64,000 nt of DNA from an uncultured Acidobacteriota bacterium (GTDB taxonomy: Bacteria > Acidobacteriota > Blastocatellia > Pyrinomonadales > Pyrinomonadaceae), in NCBI GenBank assembly GCA_937859595.1, contig CALMAH010000014.1:248001-312000 (forward strand), written 5' to 3'. Positions 34,774 to 43,669 of this stretch are shown piece after piece. Under the pieces are notes generated by a model, which worked only from the letters and a program-made list of their open reading frames with translations, did no database searches and was not told the origin of the DNA. The first letter of the stretch is position 1. Each line of letters begins with the position of its first letter. The position numbers and the translations under genes were made by a program.

Positions 34774-35196
34774 TCAGCCAACTTCAGAGAATCTCTCGAG
34801 CCGTTCGTAAACAGATCCGTTTCGATGGTGCTCCTTTTGATTCCTGATATATTCCACAACCCACGGCAGATCCTTTGTGCCGAATGTGACGATGCCGTAG
34901 CCGCGTTGCCACTGCAGAGCTTTAGGCTGGACCTCATGATTGATGTAATAGGAACTCGAACCTTTTAATTTTCCTACCCAATCCGATACCAGAACGTCTG
35001 GCTGTAAACTCACGCCTATGTGAACGTGCGTACTGATTCCTCCGACGGCGTGTAATCTAGCTCCGGGGGTCTGCAGAATCCTGTGGGTTAGATACTGATA
35101 AAGACGGTTCTCTATACTTTCGGTTATCATCGGCAGGCTCGATTTCGTATGCCAAGTGATATGAAAATTTATCTCGGAATAGACGGCGTCTGACAT
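34774..35196 (-). CDS. REP-associated tyrosine transposase (RAYT, IS200-like)
   Basis: A 140-residue single-strand transposase of the Y1 (HUH) class. It shows the fold start EINFHITWHTK, the HUH motif THVHIGV and a helix GSVYERLERF with the family-typical WQRGYGIVTF segment before it. The catalytic tyrosine is expected in the helix EYIRNQKEHH. Such enzymes nick and rejoin REP hairpins. The gene lies between two identical 74-base REP-bearing repeats, with more REP copies nearby, which is the normal RAYT setting. Confidence 0.88.
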   Translation of the reverse strand: MSDAVYSEINFHITWHTKSSLPMITESIENRLYQYLTHRILQTPGARLHAVGGISTHVHIGVSLQPDVLVSDWVGKLKGSSSYYINHEVQPKALQWQRGYGIVTFGTKDLPWVVEYIRNQKEHHRNGSVYERLERFSEVG

Positions 35197-35215
35197 TTCG
35201 GCTAAAGCATAACAA

Positions 35216-35289
35216 AAAGGACGTTAAAACGCCCTAGCAGATGGTTCGCGATCTCCAACCACGCCATAAATGGCGTGGCTATTTGCCCT
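35216..35289. repeat. 74-base REP-containing direct repeat, right copy
   Basis: Exact duplicate of 34435-34508. Its REP palindrome is at 35259-35278, just upstream of the RAYT gene on its coding strand. Confidence 0.85.
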
Positions 35290-35355
35290 GCGGGTTTGGA
35301 GTATATGTGCTGCGAAGGCCCCGGCATATCAACCGCAAACTGAGGGTTTGCCGGA

Positions 35356-36177
35356 TCAGAGCAGGTTTTCGGCGGATTTGATGCGGATATCGATGCGGCC
35401 GAACGACGTGTTGATAGACGAGCGGACGGGGACTCGGCGGCGGTCGTCGGTTATCCAGATGGTCATTCCGCCTTCCTGTTCGATCATGCGGCCGGGGCCG
35501 AAGACCTGAGGTTCGACCTTGAGACACCAGACGCGGCCGATGGCGGTGCGGATACGTTCGCGGCCGGTCACCTTTACGGGGACGCGATAGACAAGGCCCG
35601 AATCGCTAACGGTGATCTCAAACTCCTTGCCGATCTCGAGCGGGAGCATACGAAGCTGATAGATACCTGAGATCAGATCGTGGGTCTCGCCTTCGAGTTC
35701 TGAGGCGATGGTGCGCGGCGGGCGCATCGGCTCTTTGGGGTCGGTCTCAACGTAGGTGACGCGGCGCTGGGAATAGTCAAAATTTGCCTCGCTGTTTCGG
35801 ACGCGGTCTTTCTGGATATCGACCTTTACGGTACGCTGGGCAAAGAAGTCGCGGCGGTCAACCGTGGAATCGATCTCCTGGCGAAAGCTGAAACGGAAGA
35901 GGCTGATAAGCGTTCCCTTTGAGCGAGCCTCGGCGCGGATCCAGAGGTCTTCGCTCTCGGGCGAGTTGTTCACGGTAAACGTGAGCTCGCCGATGGAGAC
36001 GCTGATGATGCGGCTGAGCTTGCCGTCGTAAACCAGTTTTTCACCGACGCGAAAAGGCATCGGCGGAGGCGCAGGCCGATCGTCGCTGATGCCGTTGTGT
36101 TGGGCCACGGCAGCGGTCCCCAACAGGAGAGACGCGAGAACGAGCGGCAGAAAACGAGTAAAGATATTTCGGTTCAT
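35356..36177 (-). CDS. DUF3108 exported protein
   Basis: A 273-residue protein with a signal peptide (FTRFLPLVLASLLLGTAAVA) and a DUF3108 beta-rich domain: PFRVGEKLVYDGKLSRI, FRQEIDSTVDRRDFFAQR, HDLISGIYQLRMLPLE and MTIWITDDRRRVPVRS. The family is periplasmic and of unknown function, possibly lipid- or polymer-binding. It starts at the ATG at 36177. It follows the methyltransferase-like gene by 12 bases on the same strand and is likely cotranscribed with it. Confidence 0.85.
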   Translation of the reverse strand: MNRNIFTRFLPLVLASLLLGTAAVAQHNGISDDRPAPPPMPFRVGEKLVYDGKLSRIISVSIGELTFTVNNSPESEDLWIRAEARSKGTLISLFRFSFRQEIDSTVDRRDFFAQRTVKVDIQKDRVRNSEANFDYSQRRVTYVETDPKEPMRPPRTIASELEGETHDLISGIYQLRMLPLEIGKEFEITVSDSGLVYRVPVKVTGRERIRTAIGRVWCLKVEPQVFGPGRMIEQEGGMTIWITDDRRRVPVRSSINTSFGRIDIRIKSAENLL

Positions 36178-36189
36178 CGGAGATCTCAC

Positions 36190-36747
36190 TCAGCCAAATA
36201 CGGCCATCCGGACAACGAGAGCGGCAAGCCCAAGCACGAGGCCGATGGCCGCCTGATATTCCCGATGTCCCAAGTATAACCCAAAATCGAAGCCGGCATC
36301 CATTTTTCCATCTTTTTTCCAGGGGGTAAGCCGAGGAAGAAAGAGCGGGACGTTTTTGGCAAATTCATCGAAATCGGCCCCGAATGCACGCTTTAGGTCT
36401 TGCTCTTCGACGCGCATAACGGGCAAATAGATGCCAATGAAGAGGGCGGCGGTGACCAAAGCCAGCCACCAGACCCCCGCCGCCACGGTAAAACCGACCG
36501 CCAGGACAAAGCTGCCGAGATAGAGAGGGTTGCGGGTAAAGGCGTAGGGGCCGGTTACGGCAAGCTGCTCATATTTGCGGATGTGGCCCGCGGCCCAGGC
36601 CCGGATCAGCAGGCCGACAAGCGCGACCCCGCCGCCCACAGCCAGCGTAAAAGCGGTCGGCCGCGCAAGCAGCAAAAAGACCGCCGCCAGCACAAAACCG
36701 AGCGGTACGCGAAATCGCTGGAGCAGACGTTTTTTCTCACTTACCAT
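36190..36747 (-). CDS. Isoprenylcysteine carboxyl methyltransferase-like membrane protein
   Basis: A 185-residue protein with about five membrane helices and the ICMT/PEMT core: AVTGPYAFTRNPLYLGSFV and RVEEQDLKRAFGADFDEFAK. These bind SAM and the lipid-like substrate in related enzymes. The bacterial substrate is unknown. It is upstream of the DUF3108 gene. Confidence 0.87.
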   Translation of the reverse strand: MVSEKKRLLQRFRVPLGFVLAAVFLLLARPTAFTLAVGGGVALVGLLIRAWAAGHIRKYEQLAVTGPYAFTRNPLYLGSFVLAVGFTVAAGVWWLALVTAALFIGIYLPVMRVEEQDLKRAFGADFDEFAKNVPLFLPRLTPWKKDGKMDAGFDFGLYLGHREYQAAIGLVLGLAALVVRMAVFG

Positions 36748-37056
36748 TTTTTATTTCTCTTGTGTGACCTCTCATTTCTCAATGCCTGCTGCCCACGGCC
36801 GACTTCTGACTTACCGATATCCAATTAACCCAGATCACGCATTAAGGCCTTTGTTGATACTGTTTTTGCTTTGCGTTCCTTGCGGCTTTGCGTGAAACCG
36901 GCTTTTTCCACGCAAAGACGCCAAGTTCGCAAAGAGTATTCTCAAAGAAGAGAAAGAATCAACATCATAGTTTCTAATGCGTAATCCGGGATCAACAATC
37001 TCCAATTAGCAATTAACAATTCTGAATTCTCAATTCCGATTTCTCAAGTCTTATAC
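36748..37056. other. Intergenic region filled by a palindromic element
   Basis: The 309 bases between the heptosyltransferase 3' end and the methyltransferase-like gene hold the element at 36828-36990 and short simple TCTCAATT / CCAATTAGCAATT-type repeats at about 37000-37045. No gene is visible. Confidence 0.7.
36828..36990. mobile_element. MITE-like palindromic element, family 1 copy 1
   Basis: The ends ACCCAGATCACGCATTA and TAATGCGTAATCCGGG are near-perfect inverted repeats and the whole 163-base unit folds back on itself. The centre carries TTTCCACGCAAAGACGCCAA. A shorter copy lies at 60675-60821. It has no coding capacity. Confidence 0.75.
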
Positions 37057-38085
37057 CTAACTGACGAGGCGTTGTTTTACGGCGGTGAAGACGGTGTCGG
37101 GGGTGATGTCCATGCAGATCCACTTGTCACAGGTGCGGCGGTGGCAATCGATGCGGCAGCCGATGTCGGTGCGTTCGACGCAGATGTCGTCGGGGTCGAG
37201 CGAGCCGTTTCGCCACCACTCGGTGGGGCCGAAGATGCCGACGACGGGTGCTCCGGCGGCAACGGCAAGGTGCGTTGGGCCGGTGTCGCCGCCGACATAG
37301 ACGGCCGCATGGCGGGCAAGCTCGTAAAAGCCTTTCAGGCTGGGGCGGACGGCGATGGCCCGGCCGCTTTTTGAAGCCGCGAGCAGGCGATCTGCAAGCT
37401 CATCTTCGCCGGGGCCGACAGAGACGAGCGGGACGATGCCGAGTTCATCCCAGATGCGGTCGGCAAGTTCGCCGTATTTTTCGGCATGCCAGAGCTTTGT
37501 GACCCAGCCGCCGGCGGGATTGAGGATGGCATAGCGGCCGCCAACGCGGGTGAGCAGAGCGGCGGCCTCAGAGCGATGTGCCTCGGTGGTGGCGATGGGA
37601 AACTCGGGGCGTTCGACCTGCGGATCGAATCCGAGTGCGGCACCGGCAAGCATCAGATTTTTTCGGATGACGTGGGTGCGGTCCGGAATATCGACGGTGC
37701 TGTTAAAAAAAACACGGGCGGCGGGTTCGCGGAGTGTTCGCCGCGAAAACCCCCAACGGCGGCGTGCGCCTGAGATGCGTGCGACGGCGGCCGATTTTAT
37801 CAGGCCCTGGAGATCGATGGCGACATCGTAACCACCGCGGCGAAGCCCGCCGGCCTGGGCGCGGATGGCGGAAACGAGTTCGCGGACGGAGCGGTCTCCG
37901 AGGCCGCGCGTGTCGAGTTCGATCAACTCGTCAAGGAGCGGATCTCCGCGAAGCACCTCGGCATATCGGCGATCCACGACCCACGAGATGTGCAGCCCGG
38001 GTTTACGTTCGCGTGCGGCGGCCAGCGCGGGCAATGTGTGGACAATGTCGCCGATGGAGCTGAGCTTTACAAAAAGGACACGCAC
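37057..38085 (-). CDS. waaC: Lipopolysaccharide heptosyltransferase I-like GT9
   Basis: A 342-residue glycosyltransferase family 9 protein. It opens with the family start MRVLFVKLSSIGDIVHTLPA and contains LNPAGGWVTKLWHAEKYGEL, VGGDTGPTHLAVAAGAPVVG and a C-terminal Cys-rich segment (CRIDCHRRTCDKWICMD). GT9 adds heptose to LPS inner core from ADP-heptose at the cytoplasmic face. The GTG at 38085 was chosen because the family begins there; the open frame continues upstream to a TTG at 38166 without family similarity. No other LPS gene is adjacent. Confidence 0.88.
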   Translation of the reverse strand: MRVLFVKLSSIGDIVHTLPALAAARERKPGLHISWVVDRRYAEVLRGDPLLDELIELDTRGLGDRSVRELVSAIRAQAGGLRRGGYDVAIDLQGLIKSAAVARISGARRRWGFSRRTLREPAARVFFNSTVDIPDRTHVIRKNLMLAGAALGFDPQVERPEFPIATTEAHRSEAAALLTRVGGRYAILNPAGGWVTKLWHAEKYGELADRIWDELGIVPLVSVGPGEDELADRLLAASKSGRAIAVRPSLKGFYELARHAAVYVGGDTGPTHLAVAAGAPVVGIFGPTEWWRNGSLDPDDICVERTDIGCRIDCHRRTCDKWICMDITPDTVFTAVKQRLVS

Positions 38086-38174
38086 GGACTCAAGTTTAAA
38101 CGTTTTCCGGAGAAAAGGCTCAAAAGACCGCTTTATTTTCGGGCCGGGAACCACGCGGGCCGGCAATGTTCAGA

Positions 38175-39389
38175 CTAGATAACCCGCCACCACGGAACCG
38201 CAAGAACATCAGGCGCGATCCAATCCGTTTCTTTGCCGGTGTAAAGGAGAAGCGATGCCCGTGCCTTGTCTCCGTATTCGGCACGAAACGAACGCAGGCT
38301 TTTTGTATCGCTAAGACGAAGCCGGGAAGCAGATTTTATCTCGATCGGCAAGAGCTGCCCCCCTGCCTCTACGACAAGATCGACCTCTTCGCCGGATCGC
38401 GTCCGCCAATAATAGACCTCGGCCCGCTCGATACGTGAATCGCGCCACGCGAGCAGATCGTTCAGTACAAGGTTTTCCAGATACTCGCCCCCGGGCTTAT
38501 CCTCGCCGGTGAGATGAAGTGCTACCCCGGTATCACCCCAATAGAGCTTTGGAGACCTGACCAGCTGTTTTGTACGATTGGCCGACCACGCGGGGAGCCG
38601 AACGAGCATATAGGAGGTCTCCAGCAGATTAAGGTAGCGGTGTGCCGTGGGTTGTGAAAGAGCAACATCACGTCCAAGATCGGCCTGATTGAGGATCCCG
38701 CCGATCCGGTAGCAGGCCGCCCTCATCAGCCTGCGAAAATCCGGAAGAGCTTCGATAGCCGAGAGATACTGAAGGTCGCGTTCGAGATATGTCCGGATAT
38801 AGCCGTCAAACCATATGGCCCGCTCCTGGGCGCCGGCCAGATCAAGGGCCGGTGTCGGGAAGCCTCCCCTCGATGCCAAGAGCCTCCAGTCTTCGGGTTT
38901 GGAATTGCCGTCACCGATAAGTTCGGCCCATTTGTCTTCCGGCGTTGCCAGCAGGTCCTCCCAGATCCCACATTTTCCCTCTCCCAGCTGCTCGCGGCGG
39001 GTCATCGGCCAGAGGGTAAGGTAGCTGGCCCGCCCTGCAAGAGACTCGGAAATGCGGTTCATTAGCAGCAGATTTGCAGAACCGGTCAAAAGGAACCTTC
39101 CGGGAGTTCGCTTACGGTCGATCTCGAGTTTGACGGCGTTGAGAATACTCGGCTCACGCTGGACCTCATCAAGAGTAACCGGCCGGTTCCCGCCGATAAG
39201 GAGACCGGGGTCACTTTGTGCGGACTCAAGGACGTCGAGATCGTCTAGAGAATAGAATTTACGTTCTTCCGGCAGGAGTTCTCTGGCAAGCGTGCTCTTG
39301 CCGGTTTGCCTTGCACCCATCACAACCACAGCGGGCATCACCCGCAGACGTTCGGCAAGGCTTTTTTCAACGAGCCTGGGCAACGGCAT
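38175..39389 (-). CDS. AAA/DUF4143 ATP-binding protein
   Basis: A 404-residue protein with an N-terminal AAA_14 ATPase (Walker A VMGARQTGKST, Walker B PVTLDEVQREPS, then FLLTGSANLLL) and a C-terminal DUF4143 domain with a nuclease-like core (EVYYWRTRSGEEVDLVVEAG and PIEIKSASRLR). A winged-helix-like segment (DLGRDVALSQPTAHRYLNLL) lies between. The family is widespread and of unclear function, often linked to mobile or defence DNA. The ATG at 39389 is preferred; a GTG at 39398 lies within a palindrome that overlaps the start. Confidence 0.88.
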   Translation of the reverse strand: MPLPRLVEKSLAERLRVMPAVVVMGARQTGKSTLARELLPEERKFYSLDDLDVLESAQSDPGLLIGGNRPVTLDEVQREPSILNAVKLEIDRKRTPGRFLLTGSANLLLMNRISESLAGRASYLTLWPMTRREQLGEGKCGIWEDLLATPEDKWAELIGDGNSKPEDWRLLASRGGFPTPALDLAGAQERAIWFDGYIRTYLERDLQYLSAIEALPDFRRLMRAACYRIGGILNQADLGRDVALSQPTAHRYLNLLETSYMLVRLPAWSANRTKQLVRSPKLYWGDTGVALHLTGEDKPGGEYLENLVLNDLLAWRDSRIERAEVYYWRTRSGEEVDLVVEAGGQLLPIEIKSASRLRLSDTKSLRSFRAEYGDKARASLLLYTGKETDWIAPDVLAVPWWRVI

Positions 39390-39392
39390 TCT

Positions 39393-39429
39393 ATTCACAA
39401 TGTGAATTATATTTATTCACACCATGAAT
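39393..39429. promoter_or_regulatory. Two palindromic operator-like sites before the AAA/DUF4143 gene
   Basis: ATTCACAATGTGAAT (39393-39407) is an inverted repeat with perfect 7-base arms. ATTCACACCATGAAT (39415-39429) is a related site with 5-base arms. Their centres are 22 bases apart, about two helical turns, and they abut the start codon, as expected of a repressor site controlling this gene. Confidence 0.55.
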
Positions 39430-39564
39430 TGCAATGAGATCTCTCTAGATATCACAGTATGAAGCGGGAGCTTTCGGCCAGCGGAGGCGGCCCTGCTCTG
39501 CTTTTTATAGTGAGGCAGGCTATTTTGCCGCAGGCGGAAACTGCGATAATTTAATGAGGAATAA

Positions 39565-41631
39565 ATGATAGCGTCGTTTTTACTTATCGCGTTGGTCACG
39601 GCCGGGGGGTTTGCGCTGACCTATCGCCTTTCGAAGGACGAGCCGCTTATCTGGCGGCTGGCGGCGGGGTGCATCGCGGGTTCGGCCATTTTCGGGACGG
39701 CGGGGCTTCTGTTCGGCGGGCTGATGGGGTTTGGCGTGCCGGCGGCCGGGCTTTCGTTCGTGGCGGTGCTGCTGCTGCTGCTGATATTTCGCGACAAGGC
39801 GGCCAGGCAGACGCTCCGGAGCGAATGGCTGCGCGGAAAGAGCCGTGCGACGGCACCGGGCAAGGGCCGGGCGCTCGGGTTTTTCTATTACGCGTTCTTC
39901 GCGGCGATGCTGCTCTTCTTTTTCGACCGGGCGATGATCGAGACGGACTCGGGGATATTTACCGGCGGCTCGCAGAACCTCGGCGACCTGCCGTTTCACC
40001 TCGGGGCGATCTTTGCGTTTACCGAGGGCGGCGTTTTCCCGCCGGAGAATCCCAATTTTGCGGGTGTAAAATTTACTTATCCATTTATCGCGGACCTGAT
40101 AACGGCGATGTTCGTCAAATTGGGCATCGGTGTGCGCGAAGCGATGCTGGCGCAGAACCTGGCGTGGGCGCTGTCGCTGCTGGTGCTGCTTGAGCGGTTC
40201 GTTTTTCGGCTGGTCAACGACCGGCTGGCCGCTCGGCTGGCCCCGCCGCTGCTTTTCTTTTCAGGCGGGCTGGGGTTCATCTATTTCTTCTCTGACTTTT
40301 TTGCACAATCGCGCGGGTTTACCGACTTTCTTTGGAATCTGCCGACCGACTATACGATCGGCGAGCGTTTCCGCTGGGGAAATTCGCTGACGACGCTGTT
40401 CATGACACAGCGGAGCCTGCTGCTCGGGATGCCGCTGACGATATTGGTGCTCGGTTTGCTGTGGTCGATCTTTAGCGAGAACACCGGCCAACGGGACGAA
40501 GAGACGACAACGGAAAAGAGCGGCATATCGTTTACGACGGTCTCGTTTTCGCCTGCGCTGTTCATTTACGGTTTGCTGGCAGGGACGCTGGTTCTGATAC
40601 ATCTGCACAGCCTGGCGGTGCTATTCGTGGCGTGCGTTCTTCTGATGGCGATGAGACCGGAAAAGGTGCGCCTGCTGCAGTACGTCGCATTCGGCATCTG
40701 CGTTTCGGCGGTGGCGGTACCGATGCTGCTGTGGTCGATGAGCGGATCGGCGACGAACGCGAGCGAATTTATCGGCTGGCATTTTGGGTGGGACAAGCGC
40801 GAGGACAATTTTCTTTGGTTTTGGCTAAAGAACACCGGGCTTGTGATCCCGCTGGTGGCGGTGGGGCTTTATCTAATGTTTGAAGTGGTACGTCCGCCCG
40901 CGAACGCCGTCGCCGAACCGGAGCTGAAACCGAGCGCGAAGAAAAAGAAGAAAGCGAAAGAGAAGCCGACTGCAGCGGGACCGACGCCGACGAACGCACG
41001 CAGCCTATTGATGTTTTACGTGCCCTTTGCTGCCATTTTTATGATCTGCAACGCGGCAAAGCTGGCTCCGTGGGAGTGGGACAACATCAAGCTGCTGATC
41101 TATTGGTATCTGGTGTCGATACCATTTATCGCATATGCGGTGAGCTTTGCGTGGCGGCAGGCGGGAGCGTGGAAGGGCGTTGCGGCCGCGGCTTTCGCTT
41201 TACTGATATTCAGCGGCTCTCTGGACGTTTGGCGGACGCTTTCGGGGGCGGTGAACTATGAGATATTTTCGGCGGACGCGGTGGAGGCGGCCGAAAAGAT
41301 AAAGGACGCGACGGAAAAGGACTCGCTTTTTCTGAATGCACCGACGTATAACTCGACCGTGGTGTTGACCGGGCGGCGGTCGCTGATGCGGTATTCGGGG
41401 CATCTGCAATCGCACGGTATCGACTATCGGCAGCGCGAGGCGGACGTGAAAACGATGTATGCGGGCGGGCCTCAGGCGGAGAAGCTGCTGCGGGAATACG
41501 GGATAGAATATGTGCTGATCTCACAGGAAGAGCGGAACACACTGCAGGCGAACGAGGAATTTTTCAGCCGTTTTCCGGTAGTGGTGGAGACGGGACAGAA
41601 TAAGGTGGTCAAGGTGAGAAATGAGAAGTGA
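39565..41631 (+). CDS. Polytopic membrane protein, probable GT-C-type glycosyltransferase
   Basis: A 688-residue inner-membrane protein with about 13 predicted helices. The first outer loop holds GGSQNLGDLPFHLGAIFAF, where a D-x-P-x-H arrangement recalls the acidic catalytic loop of GT-C enzymes; ENPNFAGVKFTYPFIADLI follows. A lysine-rich cytoplasmic loop (KPSAKKKKKAKEK) lies at about 455-475. The C-terminal soluble part (SLFLNAPTYNSTVVLTGRRS, then EYGIEYVLISQEE) is typical of large GT-C-like proteins. The ATG has GAGGA 5 bases upstream. The next gene is a second GT-C protein, so both may act on one lipid-linked sugar pathway. Confidence 0.75.
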   Translation: MIASFLLIALVTAGGFALTYRLSKDEPLIWRLAAGCIAGSAIFGTAGLLFGGLMGFGVPAAGLSFVAVLLLLLIFRDKAARQTLRSEWLRGKSRATAPGKGRALGFFYYAFFAAMLLFFFDRAMIETDSGIFTGGSQNLGDLPFHLGAIFAFTEGGVFPPENPNFAGVKFTYPFIADLITAMFVKLGIGVREAMLAQNLAWALSLLVLLERFVFRLVNDRLAARLAPPLLFFSGGLGFIYFFSDFFAQSRGFTDFLWNLPTDYTIGERFRWGNSLTTLFMTQRSLLLGMPLTILVLGLLWSIFSENTGQRDEETTTEKSGISFTTVSFSPALFIYGLLAGTLVLIHLHSLAVLFVACVLLMAMRPEKVRLLQYVAFGICVSAVAVPMLLWSMSGSATNASEFIGWHFGWDKREDNFLWFWLKNTGLVIPLVAVGLYLMFEVVRPPANAVAEPELKPSAKKKKKAKEKPTAAGPTPTNARSLLMFYVPFAAIFMICNAAKLAPWEWDNIKLLIYWYLVSIPFIAYAVSFAWRQAGAWKGVAAAAFALLIFSGSLDVWRTLSGAVNYEIFSADAVEAAEKIKDATEKDSLFLNAPTYNSTVVLTGRRSLMRYSGHLQSHGIDYRQREADVKTMYAGGPQAEKLLREYGIEYVLISQEERNTLQANEEFFSRFPVVVETGQNKVVKVRNEK

Positions 41632-41653
41632 GAATTGAGAATTGAGAATTGTA

Positions 41654-41738
41654 ACGGTGAGCGGTGAGCGGTGAGTGGTGGGCGGTTGGCGGTGGGCGGT
41701 GGGCGATGAGCGGTTAGCGGTGAGCGGTGAGCAGTAAG
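41654..41738. repeat. G-rich 7-base tandem repeat at the start of the Agl23-like gene
   Basis: Roughly eleven units of the form GCGGTGA, GTGGGCG or GCGGTTA lie head to tail and run into the GTG start codon of the next gene at 41727. An AGAATTGAGAATTGAGAATT repeat (41630-41650) lies immediately before. Confidence 0.8.
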
Positions 41739-43517
41739 CAGTACAAAACGGGATCAACCGGAACAGGGCGGTTCGATATCGGCTGGCTGGCGAGCTGTGC
41801 GGCGATAACGGCGCTGGCATTCTTTCTGCGTTTCTACTGGCTGGCGCTGAAACCCTTTCACCACGACGAGGGGGTGAACGGCTGGTTTCTGACAAATCTT
41901 TTCCGCACGGGGGTTTACAAATACGACCCGGAGAACTATCACGGCCCGACGCTCTATTACATCTCGCTTGCTTTTTCGAAGGCCTTTGGGCTGGATACGG
42001 TGACCGTGAGGTGGAGCGTGGCGGTGTGGGGCGTGCTGATAGTCGTGCTGGCGTTCTATCTGCGGCCGTATCTGGGCAGGATCGGCTCGCTGGCGGCGGC
42101 GGCGTTTCTGGCGCTCTCGCCGGGGATGGTCTTTATCTCACGCTATTTTATCCACGAGATCTTTTTTGTTTTTCTGAGCCTGACGATCGTGATGTCGGTC
42201 GTTTATTTTATCGAGCGGCGGAAAGCGGGGCCATTTGCGATCGGGTGGATGTTCCTGTTGCTGCTGGTCTGTTTTCTTCCATCGGCGCTGAACCTGGCGC
42301 GGGTGATAGCGGGCGAGGGCAGCGATAATTTCGTTTACATCGCGGTGACGGTGTTTGCGCTGGAGGCCGTGCTGGTCTTTTTTGTGGTGTGGATGCTGGC
42401 GGCCTGGCGGGACGGGCGGCCGATATATTTTCTGCTGGCTATGGCCTCGGTCGCGCTTTTCTTTGCGACGAAGGAGACGGCGTTTATCACGCTGGGTACG
42501 ATGGCGATTGCCGTACTTCTCGTCTGGCTCTGGCGAAGAAATATGGCCGCTACGCTGGACAAGGGCGGCGAGGACGACATAGCGGACGCGGGGCTCAACG
42601 GGGAGAATTTTCGCGAAGCGATAGGGACCGGCGCCGACAGGTGGTTGATATGGACGGCGGGCATTCTGATGCTGATATATGTTTTCGTGTTGTTCTTCTC
42701 GTCGTTCTTTACGTATCCGGAGGGGGTGAAAAAAGCGTTAGAGGCATACGCCATATGGACCAAGACCGGAACCCGGGACCACACGGACAACGGCTGGCAA
42801 GCCTATCTGGAATGGGCGTGGCAGGTAGAGGCCCCGATAGTGCTGCTCTCGGCTGTCGGGACGGCCATCGCGTTCCTAAAGGCGAGGCACCGCTTTGCGA
42901 TGTTTGCGGGGCTGTGGACGCTGGGGCTGTTTCTTGCATACTCGATAATTCCATATAAGACGCCGTGGCTGGCGCTGTCGTTCATATTGCCGGCGTGCCT
43001 GGCGGCGGGATACGCGATAAACGAGATAGCAAAATACGGCGGCAGGAACGGGATCGCGGCGGCAGCGGCCATCGGGACGGCGGCCTGCGGAGTGCTGGCA
43101 TATCAGACATATGACCACAATTTCGTCCGCTATGATGACGAGAAGATGCCCTACGTCTATGCCCACACTCGGCGCGAATTTCTGGACATGGTGGCTGACA
43201 TAGAACGCTTTGCGGAGGCCAGCGGAAAGGGGGAAAAGGCGGCGGTGGACATAGTCTCGCCGGACTACTGGCCGCTGGTGTGGTATCTGCGCGACTACAG
43301 AGAGGCCGTCTTTCACGGCCAGCTCGTCGACCGCTCAAGCGCCGAGATGATAGTCGCAAAACGACGCGACCAGGAAAACGACGTGACCGCCCGCTATTCG
43401 GCAAACTATGCGTACTATGGGACTTACGGCCTCCGCCCGGGTGTGGAACTGATGCTGCTGGTAAGAAAGGACCTGGTGGGAAGCGAAGGGGTGGAGTTGT
43501 ATAAGATAGGAGACTAG
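41727..43517 (+). CDS. Agl23-like GT-C membrane protein (TIGR03663 family)
   Basis: A 596-residue protein with about 12 helices. The N-terminal region WLALKPFHHDEGVNGWFLTN is the hallmark of TIGR03663, with the acidic pair expected to bind metal and sugar phosphate; YHGPTLYYISLAFSK follows. Family 39-type enzymes move sugars from polyprenyl phosphate onto acceptors at the outer face, and archaeal Agl23 is linked to lipid-linked glycan handling. Translation must begin at the GTG at 41727 or close to it, since an in-frame stop lies just upstream within the tandem repeats. Downstream is a MITE. Confidence 0.85.
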   Translation: MSSKQYKTGSTGTGRFDIGWLASCAAITALAFFLRFYWLALKPFHHDEGVNGWFLTNLFRTGVYKYDPENYHGPTLYYISLAFSKAFGLDTVTVRWSVAVWGVLIVVLAFYLRPYLGRIGSLAAAAFLALSPGMVFISRYFIHEIFFVFLSLTIVMSVVYFIERRKAGPFAIGWMFLLLLVCFLPSALNLARVIAGEGSDNFVYIAVTVFALEAVLVFFVVWMLAAWRDGRPIYFLLAMASVALFFATKETAFITLGTMAIAVLLVWLWRRNMAATLDKGGEDDIADAGLNGENFREAIGTGADRWLIWTAGILMLIYVFVLFFSSFFTYPEGVKKALEAYAIWTKTGTRDHTDNGWQAYLEWAWQVEAPIVLLSAVGTAIAFLKARHRFAMFAGLWTLGLFLAYSIIPYKTPWLALSFILPACLAAGYAINEIAKYGGRNGIAAAAAIGTAACGVLAYQTYDHNFVRYDDEKMPYVYAHTRREFLDMVADIERFAEASGKGEKAAVDIVSPDYWPLVWYLRDYREAVFHGQLVDRSSAEMIVAKRRDQENDVTARYSANYAYYGTYGLRPGVELMLLVRKDLVGSEGVELYKIGD

Positions 43518-43668
43518 TGCTTTGTAACCGGGATAGTTAAATTTAGCTTTTGAAAGACTTTGCGATCTTTGCGTTAGATCTTTCACGCAAAGCCCGCAAA
43601 GGCCGCAAAGAAAGACAAAAGTTTTTATAAAGTCATTTAAGTTACATTAGTCATTTAAGTTACAGAAC
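43516..43668. mobile_element. MITE-like palindromic element, family 2 copy 1
   Basis: It starts AGTGCTTTGTAAC and ends with GTTACA-type sequence, with ACGCAAAGCCCGCAAAG in the centre and two tandem AGTCATTTAAGTTACA units at its right end. Relatives lie at 53378-53501 and 53563-53690. It overlaps the stop codon of the Agl23-like gene and abuts the toxin remnant. Confidence 0.7.
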
Positions 43669-43669
43669 A

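Noticed and set aside
38086-38166. An N-terminal extension of the heptosyltransferase starting at a TTG
   Set aside because: Family members start at MRVLFVKLSSIGD; the 27 additional residues have no counterpart.
41654-41738. A CRISPR array
   Set aside because: The units are 7 bases, head to tail and without spacers; this is a simple tandem repeat.
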